Of a DNA stretch of 64,000 nt, positions 33,421-41,296 are shown in pieces. The DNA is from Ramlibacter albus (lineage in GTDB: Bacteria; Pseudomonadota; Gammaproteobacteria; Burkholderiales; Burkholderiaceae_C). Position numbers and translations under genes: made by a program. The stretch lies in contig NZ_JACORU010000013.1 in assembly GCF_014297445.1 (NCBI RefSeq), positions 62,001 to 126,000 on the forward strand, in the 5' to 3' direction. Position 1 is the first letter of the stretch. Each line of letters starts with the position of its first letter. The notes beneath the pieces were generated by a model. The model did no database searches. It had not been told where the DNA came from and worked only from the letters and a program-made list of their open reading frames with translations.

Positions 33421-34719
33421 TTGCAAGCGGTGCAGGACTACCCCGCCTCGTGGTGGGCGGCCTCGTCGCGGCACGCCTGCGACTTCGCCGCGCTGCGCGA
33501 AGACATCGAGACCCACGTTGCGGTCATCGGCGCCGGCTTCACGGGCCTGTCCGCCGCGCACCACCTGTGCGAGCTGGGCCTGCGCTGCGTGGTGCTCGAG
33601 GCCAACCGCATCGGCTGGGGCGCGAGTGGCCGCAACGGCGGCATCGCGGTGCCGCGCTACAAGTTCACGTACCCGGAGCTCGAAGACAAGTACGGCGAGG
33701 CGACGGCGCTGCTGATGTACCGCGCCGCGCACGACGCGGTGGACTCGCTGGAGCGCATCGTGCGGCAGCACGGGCTGGACTGCGGCTTCGTGCGCAGCGG
33801 GCACCTCACGCCGGTGGTCAGCGCCAGCGACGTGGCAAGGTTCATCGCCGACGTGGAATGGCTTGCATCACGCGTGCACGACACGGCGCCGCGCATGCTG
33901 GATGCGGCGGAAGCTTCGCGCAGGATCGGCACTGCGTTCTACTCGGCGGCTTACCACGAGCCGCGCGGCGGCGTGATCCATCCGCTGGAGTACTGCATCA
34001 CGCTGGCGAATGCGCTGTATGCGGCGGGGGTGCGTATCCACTGCGGCACGCCCGCGACGCGCTGGCAGGTGGAAGGCGACGGTGTCGTCGTGCACACGCC
34101 GAATGGCCGCGTGCGCGCGAAGCAACTCGTGATCGCGAGCAATGCGTACAGCGACCTCACGCCCGCGGGCAAGCCGCTCGAAAAGCGCGTGGTGCCGGTG
34201 GCATCGGCCGTGATCGCGACGGAGCCTTTGCCCCCGGACCTGCGCGAGAGCCTGCTGCCCGGCGGCGAAGCCGCCACGGATGCCAAGCGCTTGACCAACT
34301 ACTACCGCGTGCTGCGGGACGGCAGCTTCTTCTTCGGTGGCCGCGGCGGCGCATCGAGCCGCGCCTCGCAGCGCATCTACGACCGCCTGCGGCGCGACAT
34401 GGTCGCGATCTTTCCGCAATTGGCGAGCGTTGCCGTGCGCCACCAGTGGTTCGGCCTCGTCGCGATGACGCTCGACACCTTGCCGCACGTCGGCTCGCTC
34501 GACGCGCGCGTGCACTACGGCATGGGCTACAACGGCCGCGGCGTGGCGCTCTCGGCGCTGTTCGGCCGGCTGCTCGCGAACCGCGTGGCAGGCCATGCGC
34601 CCGCAGTGGGGCCCATGAGCTCGGGCCGGTTCGAGCCCATCCCGTTCCATGCGCTGCGCGTGCCGGCCAAGCAGGTCGCCATCACCTGGAAGCAACTGGT
34701 GGACGCGCTCGGCGTGTGA
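33421..34719 (+). CDS. FAD-dependent amine/amino-acid oxidoreductase (DAO family)
   Basis: This protein of about 432 residues belongs to the DAO/PuuB-like flavoenzymes that oxidise amines, D-amino acids or N-methyl groups. The FAD Rossmann motif VIGAGFTGLSAAHHL begins at residue 35, followed by GASGRNGGIAVPRYKF; GMGYNGRGVALSALFG near the C terminus is the second FAD-binding segment. The N-terminal DYPASWWA resembles gamma-glutamylputrescine oxidase. The start is uncertain: TTG at 33421 or GTG at 33430, both without a good Shine-Dalgarno, two bases after the Bug stop. It could oxidise the amino compound released by HyuAB. Confidence 0.87.
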   Translation: MQAVQDYPASWWAASSRHACDFAALREDIETHVAVIGAGFTGLSAAHHLCELGLRCVVLEANRIGWGASGRNGGIAVPRYKFTYPELEDKYGEATALLMYRAAHDAVDSLERIVRQHGLDCGFVRSGHLTPVVSASDVARFIADVEWLASRVHDTAPRMLDAAEASRRIGTAFYSAAYHEPRGGVIHPLEYCITLANALYAAGVRIHCGTPATRWQVEGDGVVVHTPNGRVRAKQLVIASNAYSDLTPAGKPLEKRVVPVASAVIATEPLPPDLRESLLPGGEAATDAKRLTNYYRVLRDGSFFFGGRGGASSRASQRIYDRLRRDMVAIFPQLASVAVRHQWFGLVAMTLDTLPHVGSLDARVHYGMGYNGRGVALSALFGRLLANRVAGHAPAVGPMSSGRFEPIPFHALRVPAKQVAITWKQLVDALGV

Positions 34720-34736
34720 CCCCGACCGTCAAGGGG

Positions 34737-34765
34737 TTGGATATGGATCAAACGGGAAGTAATAA
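34737..34765 (+). promoter_or_regulatory. Candidate sigma-70 promoter upstream of ferredoxin-NADP reductase
   Basis: TTGGAT (34737-34742) and TAATAA (34760-34765) are 17 bases apart in an unusually AT-rich stretch. The dyad CCCTG/CAGGG (34767-34786) just downstream could be an operator or a small hairpin. This reading competes with the small open frame at 34743. Confidence 0.35.
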
Positions 34766-34799
34766 CCCTGCCGATAAAATCAGGGCAAACCAGCATTAG
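34743..34799 (+). CDS. Possible 18-codon leader peptide upstream of fpr
   Basis: ATG at 34743 is preceded by AAGGGG six bases upstream and opens a frame of 18 codons (MDQTGSNNPADKIRANQH) that stops eight bases before the fpr start. The fpr ATG itself has no Shine-Dalgarno, so translation could be coupled from this frame. The peptide matches nothing I know, and the same bases could simply be a promoter. Low confidence. Confidence 0.22.
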   Translation: MDQTGSNNPADKIRANQH

Positions 34800-34807
34800 C
34801 CCTTGCC

Positions 34808-35584
34808 ATGAGCGCCTTCCTCGAAGAGAAAGTCCTGTCCGTCCACCACTGGACGGACAAGCTGTTCACGTTCACCACGACGCGCGACCCCGCGCTGCGC
34901 TTCTCCAACGGCCACTTCACGATGATCGGCCTGCGCAAGGACGACGGCAAGCCGCTGCTGCGTGCGTACTCCATCGTCAGCGCGAACTACGAGGAGCACC
35001 TCGAGTTCCTGTCGATCAAGGTGCCGAACGGGCCGCTCACGTCGAAGCTGCAGCACATCCAGCCGGGCGACACCATCATCGTCGGCAAGAAGCCCACGGG
35101 CACGCTGCTGATCGACTACCTCAAGCCGGGCAAGCACCTCTACATGCTGTCCACGGGCACGGGCCTGGCGCCTTTCATGAGCATCGTGCGCGACCCGGAG
35201 ACCTACGAGAAGTTCGAACAGGTCATCCTGGTGCACGGCGTGCGGCAGAAGGACGAACTGGCGTACCACGACCTGCTGCTGGAACACCTGCCCAACCACG
35301 AGTTCCTCGGCGACCTCGTGACGAGCAAGCTGCGCTACTACCCCACGGTGACGCGCGAGCAATACAAGAACATGGGCCGCATCACGGACCTCATCGCCAA
35401 GGGCAAGCTGTTCAAGGACCTGGGCATGCCGGACATCAACCCGGAGGACGACCGCGTGATGATCTGCGGCAGCCCCGGCATGCTGCGCGACCTGAAGCAC
35501 ATGCTCGAAGAGCGCGGGTTCCAGGAGGGCAACACCTCCACGCCCGGGGACTTCGTGATCGAGCGCGCGTTCGCCGAACAGTGA
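34808..35584 (+). CDS. fpr: Ferredoxin-NADP reductase
   Basis: This 258-residue flavoprotein has the exact length of bacterial subclass I/II ferredoxin/flavodoxin-NADP reductases. It exchanges electrons between NADPH and ferredoxin or flavodoxin. The FAD-binding RAYSIVSANYEEHLEF and the NADP-binding LSTGTGLAPFMSIVRDPE and MICGSPGMLRD are visible, and the C terminus FVIERAFAEQ is typical of the group. It stands alone with its own AT-rich upstream region and serves household redox and oxidative-stress functions rather than the catabolic cluster before it. Confidence 0.92.
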   Translation: MSAFLEEKVLSVHHWTDKLFTFTTTRDPALRFSNGHFTMIGLRKDDGKPLLRAYSIVSANYEEHLEFLSIKVPNGPLTSKLQHIQPGDTIIVGKKPTGTLLIDYLKPGKHLYMLSTGTGLAPFMSIVRDPETYEKFEQVILVHGVRQKDELAYHDLLLEHLPNHEFLGDLVTSKLRYYPTVTREQYKNMGRITDLIAKGKLFKDLGMPDINPEDDRVMICGSPGMLRDLKHMLEERGFQEGNTSTPGDFVIERAFAEQ

Positions 35585-35593
35585 ACGCTTTGG

Positions 35594-35613
35594 ATCCCCG
35601 CCTTCGCGGGGAT
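35594..35613. repeat. REP-like palindromic repeat / hairpin downstream of fpr
   Basis: ATCCCCGC and GCGGGGAT form an 8-base stem around a CTTC loop, followed by GAC. This CCCCGCCTTCGCGGGGATGAC-type element is a familiar dispersed intergenic repeat in betaproteobacterial genomes; read through on the minus strand it gives the well-known artefact peptide VIPAKAGIQ. It lies between the convergent fpr and 35622 genes and may also stop transcription, although it lacks a T run. Confidence 0.65.
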
Positions 35614-35621
35614 GACGGGCC

Positions 35622-36137
35622 TTACGCTCTGAGCCCTTGCGCGTAGGGCGAGGGCCCCGCGATCGCCTCTTCCACCTTGCTCACGCTGCCCAGCGTGGCG
35701 AGCTTGTCGTGGATGTTCTGCACGATGCAGTCCTGCTGCCGCCACAGCGCCATGAAGCGCGCGTCGTGTTCCGTCTCCAGCCAGCCTTCGGGGTCGCGCT
35801 GCCGCAGCGCGTGCTGGGTGGTGAGGAAGTGCATGAAGCGGTTGTGCACGCCCAGCAGCTCGGCGAAGTCGGTGCCCAGCTCGGGGAACCAGCCGTGGCG
35901 GATGAGGCAGGCTTCGTCCAGCGCTTCGGCCGCTTCGTTGCTCTCGCCGAAGAAGACCGGCGTGTAGCGCAGCTGGGCCATCCACGCGCCGTAGCGCTCC
36001 AGGGCGTCGAGCAGCCTCAGGGCCTGCTGCCGGCGCACTTCGCGCATGCGCAAGTGCCGGGCGATGCCGGCGCTCAGGAATGCCACGACCACCAGCGCGG
36101 CGGCCACCCACAAGCCGAAGTAGAACCAGATCTGCAT
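35622..36137 (-). CDS. Membrane-anchored protein of unknown function
   Basis: I do not recognise this 171-residue protein. One N-terminal transmembrane segment (residues of about 4-24, FYFGLWVAAALVVVAFLSAG) is followed by a basic stretch (RHLRMREVRRQQALRLL) and a soluble helical domain rich in aromatic residues and His. The anchor and charge pattern place the soluble part in the cytoplasm or periplasm without deciding which. It starts nine bases after the Ku gene on the same strand and may be co-transcribed with it. Confidence 0.7.
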   Translation of the reverse strand: MQIWFYFGLWVAAALVVVAFLSAGIARHLRMREVRRQQALRLLDALERYGAWMAQLRYTPVFFGESNEAAEALDEACLIRHGWFPELGTDFAELLGVHNRFMHFLTTQHALRQRDPEGWLETEHDARFMALWRQQDCIVQNIHDKLATLGSVSKVEEAIAGPSPYAQGLRA

Positions 36138-36146
36138 GGTGACTCC

Positions 36147-37085
36147 CTAGGCGGCCTTGCGCGCGGTGCTCTTGCGCGCGGTTTTCTGCGGGGCCTTGTG
36201 GGCCGCCTTCTTCGCGCCGGCCTTCGAAGCGGCTTTCGCGGGTGCCTTCGCCGCCGCGCGCCCGCCGCCTTGCAGGCTGCGCTTGAGCAGTTCCGTGAGG
36301 TCGATGACGTCGGCGCCGCCTTCCTGCGGTGCCTCCTCGAGCTGCACCTTCTCCTGCGTCTCGCCGGACTTCGCCTTGGTCTCCACCAGCTTCATGATCG
36401 CGTCGCGGAACGAGTCGCGGTATTCCTCGGCCTTCCAGTGGCCCGACATCTCGTTGACCAGCTGCTTGGCCATCTTCAGCTCGGTTTCCTTCAGCGCGGG
36501 CTTCTGCGGCAGCGGCAGGCCCTCCCAGCTGCGGATCTCGTCGCCCCAGCGCATCAGGTTCAGCACGAGCGCCGGGCCCATCGGCACGAGGATGGCCAGG
36601 TGCTGCTTGGTCTGGATCACCACTTTGGCGAGACCCGCCTTCTTCGTCTGCACCAGTGCCTCGCGCAACAGCGCGTACACCTTCTCGCCCTTGTTGATGG
36701 GCGCGGTGTAGTACGGCTTTTCGAGGTAGACGAAGGGCACTTCGTCGATGTCCACGAAGGCCTCGATCTCGATGGTCTGCGTCGTGCGCGGGTAGGCCTC
36801 GGCGATCTCTTCCTTGGTCAACGTGACGTACTCGCCCTTCTGGTACTCGATGCCCTTGACGATGTTCTGGGCGTCGATCTCGCGGCCGGTCTTCTTGTTC
36901 ACCCGCTTGTAACCAACGGGGTCGCCGGTGCGCTTGTCGAGCCAGTCGAAGTTCAGGTCGGTCTCGGCCGTCGCCGAATAGAGCCCGATCGGGATGTGCA
37001 CGAGCCCGAAGGTGATCGCTCCCTTCCACACGCTGCGCGTCGACGTGCCGGCCATCCCTTCCGTCGATTTGTTCTTGCTTGCCAT
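36147..37085 (-). CDS. ku: Non-homologous end joining protein Ku
   Basis: This 312-residue protein is a bacterial Ku, which binds double-strand breaks as a homodimer and recruits LigD. Family blocks are SVWKGAITFGLVHIPIGLYS at residues 18-37, YKRVNKKTGREI, YLEKPYYTAP and the core end VIDLTELLKRSL. The last 40 residues form a Lys/Ala-rich tail (AAAKAPAKAASKAGAKKAAH), known in other Ku proteins to add DNA binding. No ligD is in the window, so the partner must be elsewhere. It was probably named mku in some genomes. No Shine-Dalgarno precedes the ATG. Confidence 0.95.
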   Translation of the reverse strand: MASKNKSTEGMAGTSTRSVWKGAITFGLVHIPIGLYSATAETDLNFDWLDKRTGDPVGYKRVNKKTGREIDAQNIVKGIEYQKGEYVTLTKEEIAEAYPRTTQTIEIEAFVDIDEVPFVYLEKPYYTAPINKGEKVYALLREALVQTKKAGLAKVVIQTKQHLAILVPMGPALVLNLMRWGDEIRSWEGLPLPQKPALKETELKMAKQLVNEMSGHWKAEEYRDSFRDAIMKLVETKAKSGETQEKVQLEEAPQEGGADVIDLTELLKRSLQGGGRAAAKAPAKAASKAGAKKAAHKAPQKTARKSTARKAA

Positions 37086-37182
37086 GGAAACTCGAAAAAG
37101 TGTTTCCAGAAGTGTGCGCGATGCGAGTGCGCGCTTCCTGTCGGACGCGCGCAGGCCGCGGTGTAGGTGGCGGGCTACGCGC

Positions 37183-37431
37183 CTACGCGGGCTTGAAGCG
37201 GCGGGCCTGGCCTTCCCAGCGGGTGCATAGCCGCGCGAAGCGGTCGCGGCAGTCCTGGCTGAAGCATTCCTGCTGGCCCAGCATGCGCAGGTTGCGCGCG
37301 ATGCGGCTGGCGAGCAGGTAGCGGTGTGCGGGTGCCTGCATCTGCATGAACGCCGTCATCAGCGACAGCGTGGCCAGCCAGAGCGCGCGGCTGGCTTCGG
37401 CAAGCGTGGTGAGGGTGGGGTTCGGGGGCAT
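37183..37431 (-). CDS. Small protein of unknown function
   Basis: I do not recognise this 82-residue protein. It is predicted to be helical, with a hydrophobic region (SRALWLATLSLMTAFMQMQA) and a C-terminal part carrying two Cys residues (QQECFSQDCRDRFARLC, a third Cys after) and basic residues. GGAG stands five bases before the ATG, which supports translation. It lies between ku and the KGG gene on the same strand, so it may belong with the stress genes there. Confidence 0.6.
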   Translation of the reverse strand: MPPNPTLTTLAEASRALWLATLSLMTAFMQMQAPAHRYLLASRIARNLRMLGQQECFSQDCRDRFARLCTRWEGQARRFKPA

Positions 37432-37539
37432 CGGCGCTCCAGCGGTTCAAGACCATTCTGGAGGCCGGGCCCGAGGCGGGCGCGTCAGCGCCCGGGGGAA
37501 AAGCGGGCGCGCCGCTTCCTACAGCCGAGGCGGGCCTTT

Positions 37540-37764
37540 TTACAGCGGGCGGCCTTCGGACTGCGTGGCCTGGGCGCGGGCGTGGCGCTTCTTGCCGGCG
37601 GCGCGGGCCTCTTCGCTGGTGAATTCGTGGGCGTGGCCGCTCTGGTGCGCGGCGCGGCCGCCGAGGCTGGCGATCTCGCGCTGGCGCTGCGGGTCCATCG
37701 CAGCAAAGCCGCGCAGGGACTTCTTGGTAGCGGGCTTGGTCTCGATCGTGGTTTGCGAATCCAT
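37540..37764 (-). CDS. KGG-repeat stress-induced protein
   Basis: This 74-residue protein contains the two short repeats of the KGG/YciG family: RGFAAMDPQRQREIASLGGR and HEFTSEEARAAGKKRHAR. Members are small hydrophilic proteins induced in stationary phase or by stress; YciG of Escherichia coli is the model. AGAGGAAAGA directly precedes the ATG. It lies between the ku region and a histidine kinase transcribed the other way, and the 171-base gap between their starts holds both promoters, none of which I could identify with confidence. Confidence 0.88.
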   Translation of the reverse strand: MDSQTTIETKPATKKSLRGFAAMDPQRQREIASLGGRAAHQSGHAHEFTSEEARAAGKKRHARAQATQSEGRPL

Positions 37765-37935
37765 TCTTTCCTCTTGCGGTTGGGTGAAGAAATCAATCCT
37801 GGTGCGGGTTCCCTGTTTCCTCGGATTCGGGTCAGCGCAACGGCAGAGTCTGTGCTGGGCCGCGGCCCTGTCGTGTAGGACGAGGCCGATAGCCGTGTCG
37901 GAAGTGACGAAGGGGGCCCGTTTAGACTGCGGGCC

Positions 37936-39351
37936 ATGAAACCTGACATGCCTCCGTCCATCGCATCGCAGGCGGAGGCGCACTGGGTCGAGGGCGAGCT
38001 GGTTCGCAGCCTGATGCGCACCCAGCGCAGCACGCAGTGGATCGGCCTGGTGATCATCGCCCTCTTCACGGGCGTGCTGTGGGACGACGCGTCGCTGCGT
38101 CTGCTGCTCGCGTGGGTGCTGCTCGCACTCGGGGCCGCCGCCGTGCGCTTCTGGTCGATGCGCGAATACGTGCGCGAGGTCATGGTGCGCGGGGCGGCGG
38201 AACACCGCGCGTTCATCCAGAAGTGGCGGCTGATGTTCCCCGCCAGCGCGCTCACGTGGGGGCTCACCACCGTCCTCTATTTCGACCGCTCCTCGCTGGC
38301 GGACCAGTTCATCTGCTGGCTGATGATGGCGGGCCTGGCGATGTTCTCGATCAACGCGCTGTCCGCGCACCTGCGCTCGATGTACGCCTACCTGAACACG
38401 CTGGCCGTCACCTGCCTCGTGGTGATGGGGTGGCGCATCGGCGGGGAGCTGCAGTTCCAGGGGCCCACCTACCACTGGTGGATCATCGCGCTGCTGCTGA
38501 TCTTCTGGCAGGTGCTGCGGCAGGCCGGCAAGCGGCTGCACGAGACGCACCGCAAGAACTACGAACTGCAGTTCCGCAACAACCAGCTGATCGAGTCGCT
38601 CACGCGCCAGACGCAGGCGGCGCTCGATGCGGTGGAGATCAAGAACCGCTTCCTCGCGAGCGCCGCGCACGACATCCGCCAGCCGGTGCACGCGCTGGGG
38701 CTCTATGCGGACTGGCTCGGGAGCGAGCCGGAACTGGTGCACGAACTCGCGCCGAAGATCGTGGAGTCCACCAAGGCGGTGAACCAGCTGTTCGACTCGC
38801 TCTTCGACCTCGCGCGGCTGGACTCCGGCAAGATCAAGCTGAACATCGAGGTGGTGGACCTCAAGCAGCTGCTGCACGACCTGGAGGTGCAGTACCGGCC
38901 GCTCGCGGAGGCCAAGGGCCTGCAGTTCCGCGTGCACGTGCAGCCGGGGACGGTGGTGTCCGACCCCATCCTGCTGCAGCGGATCGTGGGCAACCTGATC
39001 TCCAACGCGGTGAAGTACACGCAGAAGGGCGGCATCCTCGTGGCCGCGCGCGGCTCGCGCAGCGGCCGGCGCATCGAGATCTGGGACACAGGCGTGGGCA
39101 TCGCGCCGGTGTACCAGCGCGAGATCTTCCGGGAGTTCTACAAGGTGCCCACGCATGCGGGCACGGAGGACGGCTTCGGGCTGGGCCTCTACATCGTGGC
39201 GCGGCTCACCCAGATCCTCGGGCACCCGCTCACGCTGGCTTCGCGCCCCGGGCGGGGCACGGTGTTCAAGCTGACGATCGAGCCGACCGACCCCGCCCAG
39301 GCGACGGAGCGGGCGGTGGCTTCAGTGGCTCAGCTGGTGAGCAGGCCGTGA
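37936..39351 (+). CDS. Membrane-bound sensor histidine kinase
   Basis: This 471-residue kinase has about six transmembrane segments in its first 195 residues (for example WIGLVIIALFTGVLW, LTWGLTTVLYF, WWIIALLLIF), then a HisKA domain with the phosphorylated His245 in ASAAHDIRQPVHAL and an HATPase domain with the N box GNLISNAVKYT (Asn357), DTGVGIAP and GFGLGLYIVARL. There is no obvious periplasmic sensor domain, so the membrane part itself may sense the signal. Its 3' end overlaps the end of the convergent response regulator by 22 bases, an uncommon arrangement for a cognate pair. Confidence 0.93.
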   Translation: MKPDMPPSIASQAEAHWVEGELVRSLMRTQRSTQWIGLVIIALFTGVLWDDASLRLLLAWVLLALGAAAVRFWSMREYVREVMVRGAAEHRAFIQKWRLMFPASALTWGLTTVLYFDRSSLADQFICWLMMAGLAMFSINALSAHLRSMYAYLNTLAVTCLVVMGWRIGGELQFQGPTYHWWIIALLLIFWQVLRQAGKRLHETHRKNYELQFRNNQLIESLTRQTQAALDAVEIKNRFLASAAHDIRQPVHALGLYADWLGSEPELVHELAPKIVESTKAVNQLFDSLFDLARLDSGKIKLNIEVVDLKQLLHDLEVQYRPLAEAKGLQFRVHVQPGTVVSDPILLQRIVGNLISNAVKYTQKGGILVAARGSRSGRRIEIWDTGVGIAPVYQREIFREFYKVPTHAGTEDGFGLGLYIVARLTQILGHPLTLASRPGRGTVFKLTIEPTDPAQATERAVASVAQLVSRP

Positions 39352-39923
39352 ACGCGGGCGTAGTGGATCGTCTGCGTGCGGCTCTTCACGCCCAGGCGGC
39401 GGAACAGGCGCCACAGGTGCACCTTGACGGTGTGCTCGCTGATGCCCAGCTCGTCGGCGATCTCGCGGTTCGACAGGCCCCGGTCCAGCATGACGATCAG
39501 CTGCTTCTGGCGCTTGGACAGCTTGTTGTCCGTGGGCGCGAGCTCCTCGAACTGGCCGTCGGCCGAGAGCAGCGCGCGCAGCGCGTTGCCGATCTCCTGC
39601 GCGCCGGACGACTTCTCGATGTAGATGTCGGCGCCGGCTTCGATGCACGACTCCTCCGCGTCGGACGCGGGCGAGGCGGACAGCACGGCCAGGGGCGTGT
39701 CGGGGAAGCGCTTCTTCAGCTCGATCACGCCCGAGGTGCCGGTCGTGTCGGGCAGCTTCAGGTCCAGCGTGATCAGGTCCGGGTTGCCATGCTGCTTCAC
39801 GGCCGACTCGATGCCGCCGATGCGCTCGAGCTCGACAACGTTGGCACCCGGGCGCATCCGGCGCAGCAACATCACCACGGCTTCGCGCATGAGGGGGTGG
39901 TCATCGATGACGTAGAGGGTCAT
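39330..39923 (-). CDS. NarL/FixJ-family response regulator
   Basis: This 197-residue regulator has a receiver domain (MTLYVIDDHPLMREAV, phospho-acceptor Asp54 in ITLDLKLPD) and a C-terminal LuxR-type helix-turn-helix (KLSKRQKQLIVMLDRGLSNR, then SEHTVKVHLWRLFRRLG). The start MTLYVID fits relatives; the frame extends 20 codons upstream. It converges on and overlaps the histidine kinase at 37936-39351, which is its likely partner. No Shine-Dalgarno is visible. Targets unknown. Confidence 0.92.
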   Translation of the reverse strand: MTLYVIDDHPLMREAVVMLLRRMRPGANVVELERIGGIESAVKQHGNPDLITLDLKLPDTTGTSGVIELKKRFPDTPLAVLSASPASDAEESCIEAGADIYIEKSSGAQEIGNALRALLSADGQFEELAPTDNKLSKRQKQLIVMLDRGLSNREIADELGISEHTVKVHLWRLFRRLGVKSRTQTIHYARVHGLLTS

Positions 39924-39996
39924 GGTTGTCGCGGTTGTATGACGAGATGGGGGCGAGGATACAGCTGTTTGCATGCTTACCAAATACTCTAAAACC

Positions 39997-41295
39997 TTAG
40001 TTGGGATCCGCCGTCAGCTCTTGTAAGGCAGAGATGGCGCCGGCGGCGGCTTGCGCGTCCAGGGGCTCGAGCATGGGCTCGGCGGCCACGGCCGATGGCT
40101 CGGCGCGCAGGCGGGCGATGAGCTGCCCGGCCTCCTTGGGCGAATCGAAACCCTTGCTCTGCAGCAGCACCTTGCCGTCGGCGGCGGCGAGCTTGAAATA
40201 GAACTTGCCGTCGGCTTCACGGTACTGCTTGAAGGCGGGGAGACTGCTCTTGGAGGCTTTTTGCTTCCTCCCGGTTCCCGCCTGAGAAGAAAGATTGCGC
40301 AGGCCCACGGCTTCGCGCAGCTGCGCCATGTAGGGCGTGGCACGCTCGCGCGCCTTGGCGCCGCCGGCTTGCAGGATCTGCTCGATCTCGCCCGGGTGCG
40401 CCATGTAGTGGTCGTACTTCTCGCGCATCGGCGCGAGCTCGCGGTCGATGCGCTCGAAGACCGCCTGCTTCGCGTCGCTCCACGCGATGCCGTCGGCGAA
40501 GGCCTTCTTCAGCGCGGCGGCCTCGTCGTCCGAAGCGAACGCGCGGAAGATCTGGTACAGCGCGGAGCCCTCGGTCTCCTTCGGCTCGCCCGGCGCGCGC
40601 GAGTCGGTGACGATCGAGAAGATCTGCTTGCGCATCTGCTCGCGCGGGGCGAAGAGCGCGATGACGTTGTCGTAGCTCTTGCTCATCTTGCGGCCGTCGA
40701 GGCCGGGCAGCAGGGCCACGTTGTCGTCCACCTCTGCCTCCGGCAGCACGAGGTGCTCGCCGTAGAGGTGGTTGAAGCTGGACGCCATGTCGCGCGCCAT
40801 CTCGATGTGCTGCACCTGGTCGCGGCCCACGGGCACCTTGTTCGCCTTGAACAGCAGGATGTCGGCGGCCATCAGCACCGGGTACATGAACAGGCCCGCG
40901 GTGACGTCGGCGTCGGGGTCGGTGCCCGCTGCCGTGTTCTTGTCGACGGCCGCCTTGTACGCATGCGCGCGATTGAGCAGGCCCTTGCCCGTCACGCAGG
41001 TGAGCAGCCACGTGAGCTCCGGGATGCCGGGGATGTCGCTTTGGCGGTAGAAGAACACCTTGTCCGGGTCCAGCCCCACCGCGAGCCACGTCGCCGCGAT
41101 CTCCAGCGTGCTGCGCTGGATGCGCTGCGGGTCGTCGCACTTGATCAGCGAGTGGTAGTCCGCGAGGAAGTAGAAGTTCTCGGTGCCCGCGCGGCGGCTG
41201 GCCTGCACGGTGGGCCGCATCGCGCCCACGTAGTTGCCCAGGTGCGGCGTGCCGCTGGTGGTGATGCCGGTGAGGTAGCGGATCGGTGTCGTCAT
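39997..41295 (-). CDS. trpS: Tryptophanyl-tRNA synthetase with C-terminal extension
   Basis: This 432-residue class I synthetase charges tRNA-Trp. The HIGH-type motif is PHLGN at residues 17-21 and the KMSKS loop is at 203-207. Usual bacterial TrpS proteins are about 330-350 residues. Here some 90 residues follow after position 340, including FKQYREADGKFYFKLAAADG and LLQSKGFDSPKEAGQ (about 355-390), which look like a YegP/DUF1508-type domain. Similar long TrpS proteins are known in Burkholderiales. It ends the minus-strand run that begins with pcp at 45009 (or the PHP gene at 44345); the M50 protease gene stops one base upstream of its ATG. Confidence 0.95.
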   Translation of the reverse strand: MTTPIRYLTGITTSGTPHLGNYVGAMRPTVQASRRAGTENFYFLADYHSLIKCDDPQRIQRSTLEIAATWLAVGLDPDKVFFYRQSDIPGIPELTWLLTCVTGKGLLNRAHAYKAAVDKNTAAGTDPDADVTAGLFMYPVLMAADILLFKANKVPVGRDQVQHIEMARDMASSFNHLYGEHLVLPEAEVDDNVALLPGLDGRKMSKSYDNVIALFAPREQMRKQIFSIVTDSRAPGEPKETEGSALYQIFRAFASDDEAAALKKAFADGIAWSDAKQAVFERIDRELAPMREKYDHYMAHPGEIEQILQAGGAKARERATPYMAQLREAVGLRNLSSQAGTGRKQKASKSSLPAFKQYREADGKFYFKLAAADGKVLLQSKGFDSPKEAGQLIARLRAEPSAVAAEPMLEPLDAQAAAGAISALQELTADPN

Positions 41296-41296
41296 C

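Noticed and set aside
35585..35621. A C-terminal reading VIPAKAGIQ as part of a protein in the Ku region
   Set aside because: This peptide is a known product of translating the intergenic REP-like repeat, not a real protein segment.
39960..39975. GTTTGCATGC near 39964 as a second copy of the 27936 palindrome
   Set aside because: Only one half-site is present and no symmetric partner follows, so chance is enough to explain it.
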